Positions 1 to 8,379 of a stretch of DNA of 64,000 nt are shown here, in pieces (position 1 is the stretch's first letter; every line of letters begins with the position of its first letter). The notes under the pieces were generated by a model that saw only the letters and a list, made by a program, of their open reading frames with translations, ran no database searches and was not told where the DNA came from. Source of the DNA: Croceibacterium selenioxidans (GTDB lineage Bacteria; Pseudomonadota; Alphaproteobacteria; Sphingomonadales; Sphingomonadaceae); the NCBI RefSeq assembly GCF_018599195.1, contig NZ_JAHFVK010000002.1:618501-682500 (forward strand). The letters are read 5' to 3'. Both the position numbers and the translations under genes were made by a program.

Positions 1-403
1 CGGGTTGGCCGAACCGGGCAGTGTCAGCGGCGATGATGAAGTCGGCCATCATCGCAAGTTCGCACCCCCCGCCAAGCGCGAACCCATTCACCGCCGCGAT
101 CCACGGCTTGCGCACCGCGCCCACGAGATGGCTTTGCCAGCGCACGAACATGTCGTCGGCATAGAACTCGGCCGCGGGCTTCTCGGCCATCTCCTTGATA
201 TCGGCGCCGGCAGCGAAGGCTTTCTCGCCCGATCCGGTCACCACGGCGCAGCGCTGGCTCTCGTCAGCCTCGAAGGCGGCAAAGGCGGCGATGAGATCCT
301 CCAGCACAGAACTCGACAGTGCGTTGAGCGCTTGTGGCCGGTTGAGCGTGACCAGCGTCACCGCTCCGCGGGTGTCGACGAGGATATTTGAGTATTGGGT
401 CAT
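1..403 (-). CDS. Enoyl-CoA hydratase/isomerase family protein (3' end outside window)
   Basis: The reverse strand reads MTQYSNILVD at the start and continues open to the window edge, so about 134 N-terminal residues are visible and the C-terminal half is missing. The crotonase fold is shown by NRPQALNALS near residue 22, by the oxyanion-hole segment GSGEKAFAAGADIKEM near residue 58, and by the second signature FALGGGCELAMMADF near residue 110, whose Glu is one of the two catalytic acids of enoyl-CoA hydratases. The family hydrates 2-trans-enoyl-CoA in beta-oxidation in the cytoplasm. Related crotonases differ in substrate, so the exact reaction is not fixed by this fragment. The gene is divergent from the CHAT gene, with 175 bases between them, and is probably unrelated to it. 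Confidence 0.93.
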   Translation of the reverse strand, partial: MTQYSNILVDTRGAVTLVTLNRPQALNALSSSVLEDLIAAFAAFEADESQRCAVVTGSGEKAFAAGADIKEMAEKPAAEFYADDMFVRWQSHLVGAVRKPWIAAVNGFALGGGCELAMMADFIIAADTARFGQP

Positions 404-578
404 ACTATTCCGATGGCGAGCATGGTGTCTGCCGGTTGGCGACTCACAAGAGTATGAACGGCCCATCCGACGCTGGAAAGGCGGTAACGGGACGAGCGCC
501 CGCGCTTGCCTCCCCGTGCGGGTTGGCGCAAAGCGCTTGGAAAATCTGGAAGTCGCGTTCCGACAGAGGGGTCAGGGA

Positions 579-3500
579 ATGCTGCCGTTTTTCTCCCGTG
601 TATCGTTTGCCGCGTTCTGCAGCGCGGCCACGCTCGCCTTGCCTGCGCCCGCGCTCGCAGCGACGCCGCTTGAGAGTGAAAGCTTTCCGGTGGGGACCGA
701 GGGCGCCTTGTGCGAAGCCCAGGGCGTGATGCTCGGGTCGGCCCGAACCTCCGTGTTCGACCGTAAGTGGGCGCTGATCTGCAGCGATGTGGACCGCCCG
801 GTCGGCGCCGCCTTCAGCTGGCGGGCCGGAGGCGACGCGTCCGCCTGGGTTGGGCGCGGGCGAGATGCCCTGATCGAGTGTGGCGAGGCGACCTCGGCCT
901 CCGACATCGCTGCCGGCGCGGTCGTCCGCCGGTGCCGCGAACAGGGCAGCAACCTCGAATGGAACAGCTATGCCGTAAAGTCCGGAGATCGGGTTCTCGT
1001 GGTCGAGGGCGTGGCCGCGTTCGACAGCGCGTTGCGGCTGGCGATGGCCAACCTTGTCAAGAACCGTATCGTACCCGGCACGCTAGATATCGTGACCACC
1101 GGCGGCTCCGGCTCGCTGGCGCAGGCACGCGCGGGACTGGGCGGACAGGACTTGCTGATCGGCCAGGGCTACCGTCGCAACAACGCCGGCGAATATACCG
1201 AGGCCGAGGAATTCTTCCGGCCGGGGCGGATCGATGACACGAGCCAGGAAGGCGCAGCCACCATCGCCGCGCAGCGCCATGAAACCATGGTCAACCGCGC
1301 GCTCCAGCTGTCCAACCTCGGCCGCTTCGACGAGGCGACGCGCTTGTTCGGAGAAGCCCGCGCCATGGGGTTGCGCGATCCGATCCAGCCACGTTTGTTG
1401 CGCAATTTCGAAGCGATCGACGCGCTCAATCGTGGCGATCTCGCCGCTGTTGCGCCGATCCTCGCCCGTCCGGTGCCGGACGTGGCGCAGCCGGCTACGG
1501 CGAATGACGGGGCGGTCCTGATCGATACGCCGCTGTCCGCCGGGCTGAATTCGGGACTTGCCGCCAGTCTGACGGATTCCGTGCAGCAGGAAACCCGCCT
1601 GACCCTGGCCGAACGCGCCGCAATCATCGACGCGCAGGCCCGGCAAATCGGTGGCACGGCGCTACGCTTGAGGGGCGAGAATGACGCGGCGCTGGCCGAA
1701 CTGACGGCTGCGAGAGACGACATCATGCGGATCAAGGGGGGGCGCGTTCTGAGCGCGGCGCGGCTGCAGGCCCAGATTCTGGCCGAGATGTCCCAAGTCC
1801 ACGAGGCCGCCGGCCGCTACGGCCAAGCCGAGGGGCTGCTTCGCGACGCCGTGGCGCTAACCGAGCGGCGCTATCCGGAATCCGCCTCGGTGAACGCGAC
1901 CAAGGCTCGTCTCGCGGCCTTCCTCTCGCGGCGTGGTGAACGCGCGCAGTCGCTGGCTCTCTATCGCGAACTCGTCAGCGACGTGACGGGCAAGCGCTCC
2001 GCACTGGTCGGGCTTGAGAACCAGGTCCGGCCCTTCATGCGCATGCTGGTGGAGGATGTGCAAACGCAGCCGGCGCTGGTGTCCGAGTTGTTCCTCGCCT
2101 CCCAGCTCGTCGAACGGCCCGGAGCGGCCCAGACGCTCGCGCAGCTCTCGCGGCAGTTATCGGCCGGGACTGACGAGGCGTCGGACCTGTTCCGCCGAGC
2201 CAATACGGTGGACCGCGAACTGACCCGGGTAAACCTGTCGATTGCCCAGGCCCGCGCGCCAGACGATATGGGACAGGGCGAGGCCGCCGCCTTGCTGCCC
2301 GAACTCGAAGATCGTCGCGCCCGCCTCGAACAGGCGCAGATCGAGTTGATCGAGGCGCTGGGGGCCTATCCGGAATACCGCTCGATCTCTCACATTTACG
2401 TCGCGGCCGACGACCTCGTGGCCCTGCTCAAGCCGGACGAGGCCTATCTCAAGCTCGTGCGCCTGGGTGACGAGATGTTCGCGGTCTATCTCTCGCCTAC
2501 CCGCTCGACGGGATGGCGCGTCGATGCGAGCGCGGGCCAGGTCGCTGGGTTGGTCCAGAAGCTGCGCGATTCGATTGCGCTCAGCATCAACGGCGTGACC
2601 GCAACCTACCCGTTCGATGTCGACAGCTCGCGCCAGCTCTATCGGGCTCTGTTCGGGCCGGTCGCCGCCGATCTTGGCCGCGTCGAGCACCTGATCTTCG
2701 AGCCCGACGGCGCCTTGCTGCAGTTGCCCATCAATCTGCTGGTGGCCGACCAGGCCGGCGTCGACGCCTACCACGCGCGAGTGGCCGCCGGGGGCGACGA
2801 GTTCGATTTTCGCGGCGTGAACTGGCTCGGCCGCGACAAGGCCATCAGCACCGCCCTGTCCCCAGCGGGCTTCCGCGACGCACGACGGGCCCCCTCGTCG
2901 CGAGCGGCGAAGGCTTATCTCGGGCTCGGCCAGAACGAGCCGATCGGGCCGGTGACGCAAGCCGCGCTGACGCGCGGTCTCCCCCAGTTCACGGACCCAG
3001 GCTGTGCCTTGCCGGTAGCCTCCTGGAATCGCCCAATCCCCTCGGACGAGCTTGTCGCGGCGAGCGAGGTGTTCGGCGCCGGCCAATCGACCCTCCTCAC
3101 CCGAGCCGCGTTCAACGACACCGCCATCGAGCGGCGCGGTGACCTCAATTCCTTCCGTATCCTCCACTTCGCGACCCACGCCGTGGTGACACCGCCCCGC
3201 GAAGGGTGCCCGGCACAACCGGCGCTGGTCACTTCGTTCGGCGACCAGGGCTCGGACGGGCTGCTGCAATTCGGCGAGGTGTTCGACCTCAACCTCGACG
3301 CCGACCTAGTCATCCTCTCGGCCTGCGACACCGCGAGCACGGCAGGACTCGAAGCCACGCGCGAAGCCGGGCTCGAAAACGGCGGGGGACAGGCGCTCGA
3401 CGGACTGGTCCGCGCCTTCATCGGCGCTGGCGGCAGGCAGGTCGTCGCCAGCCACTGGCCCGCACCCGAGCAATACGAGGCGACCGGGCGGCTGTTCGCC

Positions 3501-3656
3501 AGCTTCTTCCGCGCGCCCGCGGGGACCAGCCAGGGAGATGCGCTCCTGGCGGCCCAGCACCTGCTGATGGACGATCCGGCGACCTCGCATCCGTTCTACT
3601 GGGCCGGCTTTGCCCTGATCGGCGACGGCTCCCGCCCCCTGTTCTCAGGATCCTGA
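579..3656 (+). CDS. Exported TPR and CHAT (caspase-like) domain protein
   Basis: This 1025-residue protein begins MLPFFSRVSF with a signal peptide ending near ALA-AT (about residue 25). A purine-rich GAGGGG at 566-571 supports the ATG at 579, although the frame is open well upstream. The middle (about residues 170-470) has TPR-like helical repeats such as RALQLSNLGRFDEATRLF. The C-terminal third is a CHAT domain: HFATHA with His863 and His867, then LVILSACDTAS with Cys916, the His/Cys dyad of this clan CD peptidase-like family, followed by ASHWPAPEQYEA. Many CHAT proteins are proteases activated by partner or ligand binding, and their targets are often neighbours. An exported CHAT next to a CHASE2 cyclase suggests the two act together in envelope signalling. 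Protease activity is inferred from the dyad only. It is the first gene of a likely nine-gene operon. Confidence 0.88.
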   Translation: MLPFFSRVSFAAFCSAATLALPAPALAATPLESESFPVGTEGALCEAQGVMLGSARTSVFDRKWALICSDVDRPVGAAFSWRAGGDASAWVGRGRDALIECGEATSASDIAAGAVVRRCREQGSNLEWNSYAVKSGDRVLVVEGVAAFDSALRLAMANLVKNRIVPGTLDIVTTGGSGSLAQARAGLGGQDLLIGQGYRRNNAGEYTEAEEFFRPGRIDDTSQEGAATIAAQRHETMVNRALQLSNLGRFDEATRLFGEARAMGLRDPIQPRLLRNFEAIDALNRGDLAAVAPILARPVPDVAQPATANDGAVLIDTPLSAGLNSGLAASLTDSVQQETRLTLAERAAIIDAQARQIGGTALRLRGENDAALAELTAARDDIMRIKGGRVLSAARLQAQILAEMSQVHEAAGRYGQAEGLLRDAVALTERRYPESASVNATKARLAAFLSRRGERAQSLALYRELVSDVTGKRSALVGLENQVRPFMRMLVEDVQTQPALVSELFLASQLVERPGAAQTLAQLSRQLSAGTDEASDLFRRANTVDRELTRVNLSIAQARAPDDMGQGEAAALLPELEDRRARLEQAQIELIEALGAYPEYRSISHIYVAADDLVALLKPDEAYLKLVRLGDEMFAVYLSPTRSTGWRVDASAGQVAGLVQKLRDSIALSINGVTATYPFDVDSSRQLYRALFGPVAADLGRVEHLIFEPDGALLQLPINLLVADQAGVDAYHARVAAGGDEFDFRGVNWLGRDKAISTALSPAGFRDARRAPSSRAAKAYLGLGQNEPIGPVTQAALTRGLPQFTDPGCALPVASWNRPIPSDELVAASEVFGAGQSTLLTRAAFNDTAIERRGDLNSFRILHFATHAVVTPPREGCPAQPALVTSFGDQGSDGLLQFGEVFDLNLDADLVILSACDTASTAGLEATREAGLENGGGQALDGLVRAFIGAGGRQVVASHWPAPEQYEATGRLFASFFRAPAGTSQGDALLAAQHLLMDDPATSHPFYWAGFALIGDGSRPLFSGS

Positions 3657-3672
3657 GGGGGCTCGGGGGGAG

Positions 3673-5679
3673 ATGGCGGGGGACCGGTCTTCGAACTTCG
3701 TGGCACGCGGATGGCACAACGTCCGCGAGGCGGGAACGCGGCGCCTGGTGCTGACGGCGTTGCTGCTAATCGTAGCTCTGCTGCTGGCCCGCTTTAGCTG
3801 GTACCTGCCGGTAACCGACCAGGCCGAGAACCGGCTCTACGACTTGCGTAGCTTCGTGCTCGCCGAACAGGTCGGCCAGGACGATCGCATCGCCCTCGTC
3901 GTCTACGACGACCAGACCCTCATCAACGCCCGCAAGCGTTCACCGCTGGACCGCGGGCTGCTGGCCCAGGCGTTACGAAATCTCGACGCCATGGGCGCCA
4001 AGGCCATCGGTATCGACATCCTGTTCGACCAGCCGCAAGACGAGGATGACGAGCTGATAGACACCCTGCGGGCGATGAAGACGCCGGTATCCGTCGCCTT
4101 TGCCGAAACCTCCGTCAACGAAGGCGACATCAAGTACGAGCAGCAGCAATATCTCGAGCAATTCCTGGCTCGCCTGGAGGGCAGCAAGGCCCATCCCGCG
4201 AGCATTGCCCTTAGCAATGCGGACGGCGTCACGCGTGTGTGGCCCAAGCTCTCGCCGCAGCTTCCACCGACACTGGGCCGGAACATACTCTCGGCGGCGG
4301 GCGAGAGCGCCAGGACCTTTCCTGGCTACGAAGGGTCGATCCGCTATCGGCGCCCCGCCAGCGACGAGATTCCGATCTACAGTCCGCTGCAGATCGACAG
4401 CCTGGTCAATCCGGACGTCCTTCCATACCTGCGGCCCGCCATCGAAGGACGCTATGTCCTGATCGGCGGGGACATTGTCGATTACGACCGCGTGGCAACC
4501 TCGCTCACGGCCGCGACTGGCGAAACACCCCCCGGGATGCAGGTTCACGCGGAAATGATCGCGCAGATGCTCGATGGCGCGCGGTTGTCGAAGCCTGCGC
4601 CGGTGGTCTTGTGGTTTCTCGGGGTGGTCGTGGTCCTCACGGCCGCGCTTACGGGCCTGGTCGAGCTTCGGAGCCTCAGGATCTATCCGCTGCTGGCGAT
4701 CCAGTTTGCCGCGCTGCTGGGTGTCCCCTTCCTGCTTCAGTGGCGAGGCATCGACACTTACGGCCTGCCCGCGGCCGGATGGCTGCTCGGGTGGATCGTC
4801 GCCTTCAGCGCGGTGACATCGGCCGCCCGCGCCTCGAGCGCGGTGCAGCGCCGGTTCGCGCAGGGAGCGCTGGGCAAGTATCTTCCGCGCGAGATGGCGG
4901 AAGAGATCCTCGAACACCCGGAGCGGCTCTCACTCCACGGGGAGAAGAAGGATATCTACGTCCTCTTCAGCGACCTCGAGGGTTTCACCAAGATGAGCCA
5001 CGCGTTGCAGCCGGAAATGGTCGCCAAGCTGCTCAACCGCTATCTCGACATGCTGAGCGATGTCGTGCTCGAACATGGCGGCGTGATCGACAAATTCGTC
5101 GGTGATGCGGTAGTCGCCTTCTGGGGCGCACCGATCGCCCGGCCAGACGACGGCGCCCGCGCGGCCCGGGCTGGCTATGCGGTGTGGCAGGCGGGCGAGG
5201 CGTTCCGCAAGAGCATCGATCCCAGCCTCCCCCCCGTCGGCAAGACCCGCGTGGGTCTGCATTTCGGCGAGGCCGTGATCGGTAATTTCGGCGGCAAGAG
5301 CCGCATCCAGTATACCGCGCTTGGCGACAGCATGAACACGGCCTCGCGATTGGAAGCGGCCAACAAGGCCCTCTATTCGAGCGTCATGGCGAGCCGCGAA
5401 TTCGCCGACCGCTCCGGCCTCGACTGGTGGCGACCGATGGGCCGGGTGGTCCTGCGCGGGAGAATGAAACCGGTCGACCTGTTCGAGCCCGCGCCCGACT
5501 TCCCGCAGGAGGATCGCGCGGCGCTCCATCAGGCGATGATCCTGGTCGAGAAAGACCGGCCGGCCGCGCTCGAGGTACTGCGCAGGATCGCCGAAAAGCA
5601 TCCCGACGATGCGGCGCTGGCCAATCTCGTGGAACGGACCGAGCGCCTGTCGAACAACTACGCTTTCGCCCTTGGCTGA
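3673..5679 (+). CDS. CHASE2-domain class III adenylate/guanylate cyclase
   Basis: The protein has 668 residues. It has one membrane segment near 25-43, a periplasmic CHASE2 sensor (about 45-305, with LYDLRSF and GIDILFDQPQDED), a cluster of membrane helices about 308-390, and a cytoplasmic class III cyclase domain about 420-600. The metal-binding aspartates are visible as Asp434 (FSDLEGFTKMS) and Asp478 (GDAVVAFWGAP). Lys474 and Thr548 (YTALGDSMNTASRLE) are in the substrate-specifying positions and fit ATP use by class IIIb enzymes. The start at 3673 follows a strong GGGGGGAG. It begins 16 bases after the CHAT stop, so the two are probably co-transcribed. The likely product is cAMP, and two cNMP-binding domains occur in the oxidoreductase at 25743-28208. 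Product choice is inferred from residues and not proven. Confidence 0.93.
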   Translation: MAGDRSSNFVARGWHNVREAGTRRLVLTALLLIVALLLARFSWYLPVTDQAENRLYDLRSFVLAEQVGQDDRIALVVYDDQTLINARKRSPLDRGLLAQALRNLDAMGAKAIGIDILFDQPQDEDDELIDTLRAMKTPVSVAFAETSVNEGDIKYEQQQYLEQFLARLEGSKAHPASIALSNADGVTRVWPKLSPQLPPTLGRNILSAAGESARTFPGYEGSIRYRRPASDEIPIYSPLQIDSLVNPDVLPYLRPAIEGRYVLIGGDIVDYDRVATSLTAATGETPPGMQVHAEMIAQMLDGARLSKPAPVVLWFLGVVVVLTAALTGLVELRSLRIYPLLAIQFAALLGVPFLLQWRGIDTYGLPAAGWLLGWIVAFSAVTSAARASSAVQRRFAQGALGKYLPREMAEEILEHPERLSLHGEKKDIYVLFSDLEGFTKMSHALQPEMVAKLLNRYLDMLSDVVLEHGGVIDKFVGDAVVAFWGAPIARPDDGARAARAGYAVWQAGEAFRKSIDPSLPPVGKTRVGLHFGEAVIGNFGGKSRIQYTALGDSMNTASRLEAANKALYSSVMASREFADRSGLDWWRPMGRVVLRGRMKPVDLFEPAPDFPQEDRAALHQAMILVEKDRPAALEVLRRIAEKHPDDAALANLVERTERLSNNYAFALG

Positions 5680-5742
5680 ATGCACAACTCCCGGAATTTC
5701 ACTGACAACTCCGGGCGAATTTTGATAGGGGGGTCTCGGTCG

Positions 5743-6501
5743 ATGAAAGGGGAACGTGGGGTGAACCAAGCGAAGACGAAGCGGCTGTTGCCGTTCGCGC
5801 TGGCTGCGGCCGCCTGTGTGCTCGCGCCTGCGATGGCCTCGGCGGGCGTGGTCGTGGCGTCGAGCGGACCTTCGGCTTCCCATTTTCCGGTCGGCAAGAA
5901 GCTCGGCGACAGCGAGAAGATCGTTCTGCGCGCAGGCGATGCGCTCACAGTGCTCGACGGCAAGGGCACTCGGGTCCTGCGCGGAGCGGGGACGTTCTCG
6001 CTCGACCAGCAGGCCGGGCCGAGCAAGAGCGGCACATTCGCGGTCCTGACAGAACGACGTTCGGCCCAGAGGATGCGCACCGGGGCGGTTCGCGGCGACG
6101 AGGTGAGCGCACAGGTCCAGCCACCGAACCTGTGGTACGTGGACGTGGCCAAGCCCGGAAAAGTTTGCCTGGCCGAGACCGACCGGGTGCGCATCTGGCG
6201 CAACACCACCGAAGGCGACGCGAGCTTTACGCTCAGCCCAGCGGGCGGTGGCAAGACCGAGACGATCAACTTTGCCGACGGTGACATGCTGACGCCGTGG
6301 GACACCGCGGGCCTGCCTGTCACCGCGGGCCAGGTCTACCGCATCGCCGACGCACGCGGGAACACCGTCGGAGAGTTGAGCTTCGCGATCCTCGATCCCG
6401 TGGCCGATGAGCCGGAAGCACTAGCCCAGCAACTGATCGAGAATGGCTGCATCAGGCAGCTCGAACTGCTCTCTTCGGCAACGATGGTGACCGAAGGATA
6501 G
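5743..6501 (+). CDS. Small exported protein of unknown function
   Basis: I do not recognise this 252-residue protein. Two starts are plausible: ATG 5743 behind AGGGGGG, and GTG 5761 behind AAGGGG. Both lead into the same signal peptide (LLPFALAAAACVLAPAMASA, cleaved near ASA-GVVV). The mature part is soluble, with a segment RAGDALTVLDGKGTRVLRG about 45 residues after cleavage. That segment recalls the start of FecR-like domains, but the similarity is too weak for a call. Two cysteines lie far apart (VCLAETD and NGCIRQLE), so a disulfide is possible. It lies between the cyclase and the two-partner secretion genes in the same orientation, so a periplasmic role in that operon is likely. Ninety-nine bases separate it from the next start, the longest gap in the operon, which could hide an internal promoter. 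Confidence 0.7.
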   Translation: MKGERGVNQAKTKRLLPFALAAAACVLAPAMASAGVVVASSGPSASHFPVGKKLGDSEKIVLRAGDALTVLDGKGTRVLRGAGTFSLDQQAGPSKSGTFAVLTERRSAQRMRTGAVRGDEVSAQVQPPNLWYVDVAKPGKVCLAETDRVRIWRNTTEGDASFTLSPAGGGKTETINFADGDMLTPWDTAGLPVTAGQVYRIADARGNTVGELSFAILDPVADEPEALAQQLIENGCIRQLELLSSATMVTEG

Positions 6502-6600
6502 CATAGGGCGCCGTACAGGCGCCCAAGCCGGTAACGGCTCGAAGGGCGAAGCGGGCAAGGGAAGTCCGCTTTGGACCAGGCCGTACCAAATGGGGGTTTC

Positions 6601-8379
6601 ATGGGGTTTTTTGCGAGTAGGCGGCTGCTGATCGGACTGGCGATGTGCGTCACAGTTCCGGGGCCGGCGCTGGCACAGCAGGGTGCTGTGCCCAATCCTC
6701 CGACCAGCACCGACCTCGACGTCGCACGGGACGATGCCGGGCGGCAGAGCCCGAGCACGCTTTCGATCGAAGGCGACATCGAGCGTGGCCCGTGTCCCCT
6801 CGGCGACGCCTCGTTCGCCAACACTCGCGTCACGTTCTCGACAGTCGAGTTCTCCGGCCTGCCCGGCGTGCCCGCCTCGGTGCTCGACGCCGCCTGGAGC
6901 GATCTCTCTGGGCGCGAGCTGCCGATCGCCGCCCTGTGCGAGGTACGCGACCGCGCGGCGACGATCCTGCGCAACCTCGGCTACCTCGCCGCGGTGCAGA
7001 TTCCACCGCAGCGGATAGACGCCAACGGCACGGTGCGCATGGATGTCCTCGCGGCCAAGCTGGTCGAGGTGCAGCTCCGCGGCGAGCCGGGCCCGAGCGG
7101 AAAACTGATCGCCGCGCAGCTCGCTCGCTTGACCGAGCGCGAGTGGTTCAACACCCGCGAGGCCGAGCGGCAATTGCTGCTGATGGAGGACATGCCCGGC
7201 TACACCGTGCGTCTGGTCTTGCGCTCGGCCGGCGGCAAGCCCGGCGAAGTAGTGGGCGACGTGCTGATCGAACGGCGCGCGTTCGAGCTTGTGGCGGGCA
7301 TGCAGAACCTGGGCTCGATCGCCACCGGCCGCGAGGCGGGCTTCGTGGCCCTTACCGCCAACGATCTCATCGGCCTCGGCGACCGGACCATCGTCAGCTT
7401 TTACAACACGTTCGACTGGAACGAGCAGCGGATCATCAACCTCTCGCACGACCTCGCCCTCAATGCCGATGGGCTGCGGCTGGGCGTCGGGGTGCTGTTC
7501 GGCCGGACCCAGCCTGACCTTGGCGGCGCTCCGTTCAACACCGACAGCTTCACCGCGGAAGCCTATCTCAGCTACCCCTTCATCCGCCGCCAGTCGCAAT
7601 CGCTGTTCGGCACCGCAGGGTTCGAGGTGGTCGACCAGGAAGTCAATTTCGGGGACATCATGCTGAGCGACGACCAGCTCAGGGTCGCCTATGCCCGGCT
7701 CGACTACCAGGGGGTCGACCGGGACAGCATAACCGGCAGGAATGGCTTCAACGGACTCGAACCGCGCTGGCGCACTGCCGCCTCGCTGGAGCTCCGCCAG
7801 GGGATCGATGGCCTGGGAGCCAGCGACAGCTGCGTGCCGCTCTCCAACTGCCTGCCCCCGAACGTGCCGATCAGCAACTTCGCCGCCGACCCCAGTTCCT
7901 TCGTGGCGCGACTTGACGGTCAGATCGAGTTCCGCCCGGCGCCTCGTTTGACCCTGGCGGTAGCGCCGCGGGCGCAGATTTCGGACGGTCCGCTGCTCTC
8001 ATACGAACAGGCGAGCCTCGGCAACTACACCATTGGACGCGGCCTGGAACCGGGCGTCGCCCTTGGCGACAGCGCGCTCGGGGCCTCGTTCGAGCTGCGT
8101 TACGGCAGCATCTACCCGAGGCGTTCGAATGGCTTCGCTGTCGAACCCTTCGCGTTCCTCGACTGGGCCAAGGCCTGGATCGACGAGGCGATCGTGGGTC
8201 CCGATCCGCGAGACGTGGCGACGGCCGGATTCGGAGCTCGTGGGCGGTGGGGCAGCGTCGCCGACTTCAGTGTGCTGCTGGCCTTCCCCCTGGCGCCGGC
8301 CGGCTATCAGACCGAGACCGGCGACCCGCGGCTGCTGTTCACCTTGACCACCCGCCTCCTTCCATGGGGAGACCGCTGA
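6601..8379 (+). CDS. Two-partner secretion outer-membrane transporter (TpsB, ShlB/FhaC/HecB family)
   Basis: This 592-residue protein begins MGFFASRRLL after GGGGG at 6591-6595; an upstream in-frame TTG at 6571 is less likely. The signal peptide ends near ALA-QQ. Residues about 75-230 look like POTRA domains (TFSTVEFSGLPGVPAS, then ATILRNLGYLAAVQIPP). From about 240 onward the sequence is a transmembrane beta-barrel, with the family-typical strand run DRTIVSFYNTFDW, the late segment FAVEPFAFLDWAKAW, and a short terminal strand LLFTLTTRLLPWGDR. The family exports one large TpsA exoprotein across the outer membrane without ATP. The stop overlaps the start of the adjacent TpsA gene (TGATG), so the partner is unambiguous. 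Confidence 0.92.
   Translation: MGFFASRRLLIGLAMCVTVPGPALAQQGAVPNPPTSTDLDVARDDAGRQSPSTLSIEGDIERGPCPLGDASFANTRVTFSTVEFSGLPGVPASVLDAAWSDLSGRELPIAALCEVRDRAATILRNLGYLAAVQIPPQRIDANGTVRMDVLAAKLVEVQLRGEPGPSGKLIAAQLARLTEREWFNTREAERQLLLMEDMPGYTVRLVLRSAGGKPGEVVGDVLIERRAFELVAGMQNLGSIATGREAGFVALTANDLIGLGDRTIVSFYNTFDWNEQRIINLSHDLALNADGLRLGVGVLFGRTQPDLGGAPFNTDSFTAEAYLSYPFIRRQSQSLFGTAGFEVVDQEVNFGDIMLSDDQLRVAYARLDYQGVDRDSITGRNGFNGLEPRWRTAASLELRQGIDGLGASDSCVPLSNCLPPNVPISNFAADPSSFVARLDGQIEFRPAPRLTLAVAPRAQISDGPLLSYEQASLGNYTIGRGLEPGVALGDSALGASFELRYGSIYPRRSNGFAVEPFAFLDWAKAWIDEAIVGPDPRDVATAGFGARGRWGSVADFSVLLAFPLAPAGYQTETGDPRLLFTLTTRLLPWGDR

Noticed and set aside
195..578. Upstream extension of the CHAT frame
   Set aside because: It overlaps the divergent enoyl-CoA hydratase. 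The signal peptide and RBS place the start at 579.
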